Assembly (NCBI GenBank): GCA_030830425.1
Contig: JAURND010000044.1
Location: forward strand, 1-7,641
Direction of reading: 5' to 3'
DNA: 7,641 nt
Source: Gammaproteobacteria bacterium
GTDB lineage: Bacteria; Pseudomonadota; Gammaproteobacteria; JAURND01
In this document: positions 6,718-7,641 of the stretch, one piece after another
Layout: every line of letters starts with the position of its first letter
Numbering within the stretch: the stretch's first letter is position 1
Program-made: the position numbers and the translations under genes
Notes under the pieces: generated by a model
What the model was told of the DNA's origin: nothing
What the model saw: the letters and a program-made list of their open reading frames with translations, nothing else
Database searches by the model: none

Positions 6718-6719
6718 AC
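6698..6719. repeat. Inverted repeat sharing a 14-bp word with 7038-7051
   Basis: GTCTCACTTCAATGTAAGAC (6700-6719) is an inverted repeat, with arms GTCTCAC and GTAAGAC differing at one position. The word TCGTCTCACTTCAA (6698-6711) is identical to 7038-7051, at the start of another hairpin. It is either a shared regulator site or a remnant of a repeat unit. Confidence 0.4.
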
Positions 6720-6960
6720 AAAACCAGGGGGTTTTTTAAGGGGGTAGTGCTCTGCTGCCCCACAATTCAGTCAATCAACCAGTAATTCTCGCTCAAAATG
6801 CGGCATTGCCTCCTTCAATCTCGCTACAGAGGATTGCATCGCTCACCGAGAAACCGTGAATTTAGCCGACCGTGAACTCATCATACAACACTCACGAGAA
6901 ACTTTTCAACGATACTGAAAAATGCACAGTCATTCCAGCCAAAAACGCGGATCATTGCTT
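6720..6960. other. Non-coding stretch, perhaps gene remnants
   Basis: No complete gene is visible. GGGGTAG and CTGCCCC (6741-6761) form a 7-bp stem with one G-T pair; no terminator-like T run follows it. A plus-strand frame is open from 6748 to a TGA shortly after 6900 but lacks a start codon. A minus-strand frame of 22 codons (6839-6771, MQSSVARLKEAMPHFEREL...) ends early. Neither is recognised; both could be decayed coding DNA or chance. Confidence 0.3.
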
Positions 6961-6963
6961 TTT

Positions 6964-7038
6964 ATACCGTTCTTACGTGAAGGTACTGATTTCTAAAACA
7001 ATATGCTGAAAAAAATGCGATTAGGGTAAGAACGGTAT
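6964..7038 (+). repeat. 75-bp palindromic intergenic repeat, copy B
   Basis: ATACCGTTCTTAC (6964-6976) and GTAAGAACGGTAT (7026-7038) are perfect 13-bp terminal inverted repeats. The unit aligns over its full length, without gaps, to copy A at 621-695 at about 75% identity by hand count, including the shared core AAAACAATA. This is the better preserved copy. It lies in the def-pheS divergent region. Confidence 0.75.
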
Positions 7039-7039
7039 C

Positions 7040-7082
7040 GTCTCACTTCAAGATAATGGTTTTTGCACCATCAAGGTGAGAC
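7040..7082 (+). other. Hairpin overlapping a possible ribosome binding site
   Basis: GTCTCAC (7040-7046) and GTGAGAC (7076-7082) pair perfectly, and inner ATGGT (7056-7060) pairs with ACCAT (7067-7071) around TTTTGC. The 3' arm includes most of AAGGTGAG (7073-7080), a good Shine-Dalgarno match 6 bp before the ATG at 7087. If that small frame is translated, the hairpin would mask its ribosome site. It abuts repeat copy B directly. Confidence 0.4.
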
Positions 7083-7086
7083 AAGT

Positions 7087-7206
7087 ATGTTTTCATTGCT
7101 GACAGGCTCATGGGAGATTGTTAAGATGGCGCGTCGTCTCTCTTGCTGCGAGCCGGATTTATCCCAGCAACTTGTTAACATTAAGACAGCAGGTTCCGCG
7201 TTTTGA
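7087..7206 (+). CDS. Possible small open frame of 39 codons
   Basis: The frame begins MFSLLTGSWEIVKMARR and ends KTAGSAF, with a TGA at 7204-7206. AAGGTGAG lies 6 bp upstream, a better ribosome site than any of the large genes here has. I do not recognise the peptide. It overlaps on the opposite strand a 26-codon frame (7239-7159) that also has a good ribosome site, GGGGTGAG. At most one is likely real, and both may be chance or remnants. A pheS leader peptide would be expected to be rich in phenylalanine; this one has only two. Confidence 0.2.
   Translation: MFSLLTGSWEIVKMARRLSCCEPDLSQQLVNIKTAGSAF
7143..7170 (+). other. Bulged hairpin in the region before pheS
   Basis: TTGCTG (7143-7148) pairs with CAGCAA (7165-7170), and the inner GGATTTATCC (7155-7164) forms a small stem. 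The six bases CGAGCC are left as a one-sided bulge. This could be part of a structured leader RNA of pheS. A further small stem, AGCG-CAAA-CGCT, lies at 7255-7266. No terminator or antiterminator pair is evident. Confidence 0.25.
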
Positions 7207-7342
7207 AGGAGAAACGCTGTGTGATTCTTCAATGATCATTATGCTCACCCCATGAGCGCAAACGCTTTATTCTCTCTGCCTATGGGTTAGGAAGAAAGTG
7301 ATCTAAAAAACGATCTACGTAAACAGTACCCATAAAAACTTT

Positions 7343-7641
7343 ATGCAAAATAAAATACAACAGCTATTAGCAGTAGCTCAAAACACCATTACCAATGCAA
7401 AAGATTTAAATGTGATCGATCAGATTCGCACGGAATTTCTAGGCAAGAAAGGTAAACTAACAGAGATACTTAAAACACTTGGCTCGCTATCTGGTGATCA
7501 ACGAGCATCTATGGGTCAAACCGTAAATGCGACCAAACAGACTTTACTATCGATGTTGCAGGATCGTACTGAATATTTACAAAAAACAACCCTAGCGGCT
7601 CAATTAAAAAAAGAAGTCATTGATGTCACATTACCCGGACA
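7343..7641 (+). CDS. pheS: Phenylalanyl-tRNA synthetase alpha subunit, N-terminal part
   Basis: The reading frame runs from the ATG at 7343 through the window edge with no stop, giving 99 codons of a protein normally about 330-340 residues long. The sequence follows PheS: an N-terminal coiled-coil arm that contacts tRNA-Phe, with the conserved EFLGKKGKLTEILKTLG (about residues 32-48), a GQTVNATKQ segment, then AAQLKKE and the linker IDVTLPG leading to the catalytic domain, which lies outside the window. PheS pairs with PheT in an alpha2-beta2 enzyme that charges tRNA-Phe; pheT would be expected downstream. The start is the only one in frame, because a TAA at 7304 closes the frame upstream. 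No purine-rich ribosome site precedes it (AAAAACTTT). rpmI-rplT, which often precede pheS in gammaproteobacteria, are absent. The gene is divergent from def. Confidence 0.95.
   Translation, partial: MQNKIQQLLAVAQNTITNAKDLNVIDQIRTEFLGKKGKLTEILKTLGSLSGDQRASMGQTVNATKQTLLSMLQDRTEYLQKTTLAAQLKKEVIDVTLPG

Noticed and set aside
7083..7342. tRNA, T-box or phenylalanine leader peptide before pheS
   Set aside because: No cloverleaf or T-loop sequence, no T-box consensus and no run of phenylalanine codons with a terminator.
1..7641. CRISPR array, toxin-antitoxin pair, transposase or phage genes
   Set aside because: No regularly spaced repeats and no recognisable proteins of these kinds in any frame; the repeats seen are small palindromic units without coding capacity.

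Overview
The window looks like chromosomal DNA of a moderately AT-rich gammaproteobacterium. I base this on EpmB, which is largely a gammaproteobacterial EF-P modification enzyme, and on the bacterial-type IleS, TsaD and PheS sequences. The many palindromic repeats, the sparse intergenic regions and a divergent peptide deformylase would fit a host-associated lineage such as the Legionellales, but that is inference and cannot be settled from this sequence.

Layout from left to right: a small GTG-initiated protein of unknown function with two membrane segments (103-567, +) ends at a perfect 13-bp hairpin. A 75-bp palindromic repeat and a possible bidirectional terminator follow. Then come four minus-strand genes, in transcription order def (6667-6164), ileS (5986-2888), tsaD (2881-1859) and epmB (1746-763). 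ileS and tsaD are 6 bp apart and almost certainly form one operon; epmB follows after 112 bp. On the right, 675 bp without a recognisable gene hold a def promoter, a second 75-bp palindromic repeat, several hairpins and two overlapping small open frames. The window then ends inside pheS (7343 onward, +), cut off by the window edge.

Five of the six genes serve translation: charging of tRNA-Ile and tRNA-Phe (IleS, PheS), t6A37 modification of tRNA (TsaD), beta-lysylation of EF-P (EpmB) and removal of the N-terminal formyl group (Def). The usual partners fmt, efp, epmA, rpmI-rplT, lspA and ribF are not next to them here.

The most unusual content is repeat DNA. The ileS reading frame carries two different palindromic insertions that stay in frame and add about 47 and 30 residues to an essential enzyme. 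One is a nested inverted repeat of about 102 bp just before the CP1 editing domain. The other is a hairpin element with a 60-bp repeat unit, just before the KMSKS region. This resembles the way Rickettsia palindromic elements enter genes, although the sequences look unrelated. A separate 75-bp palindromic repeat family occupies intergenic DNA, with two full copies and one half copy.
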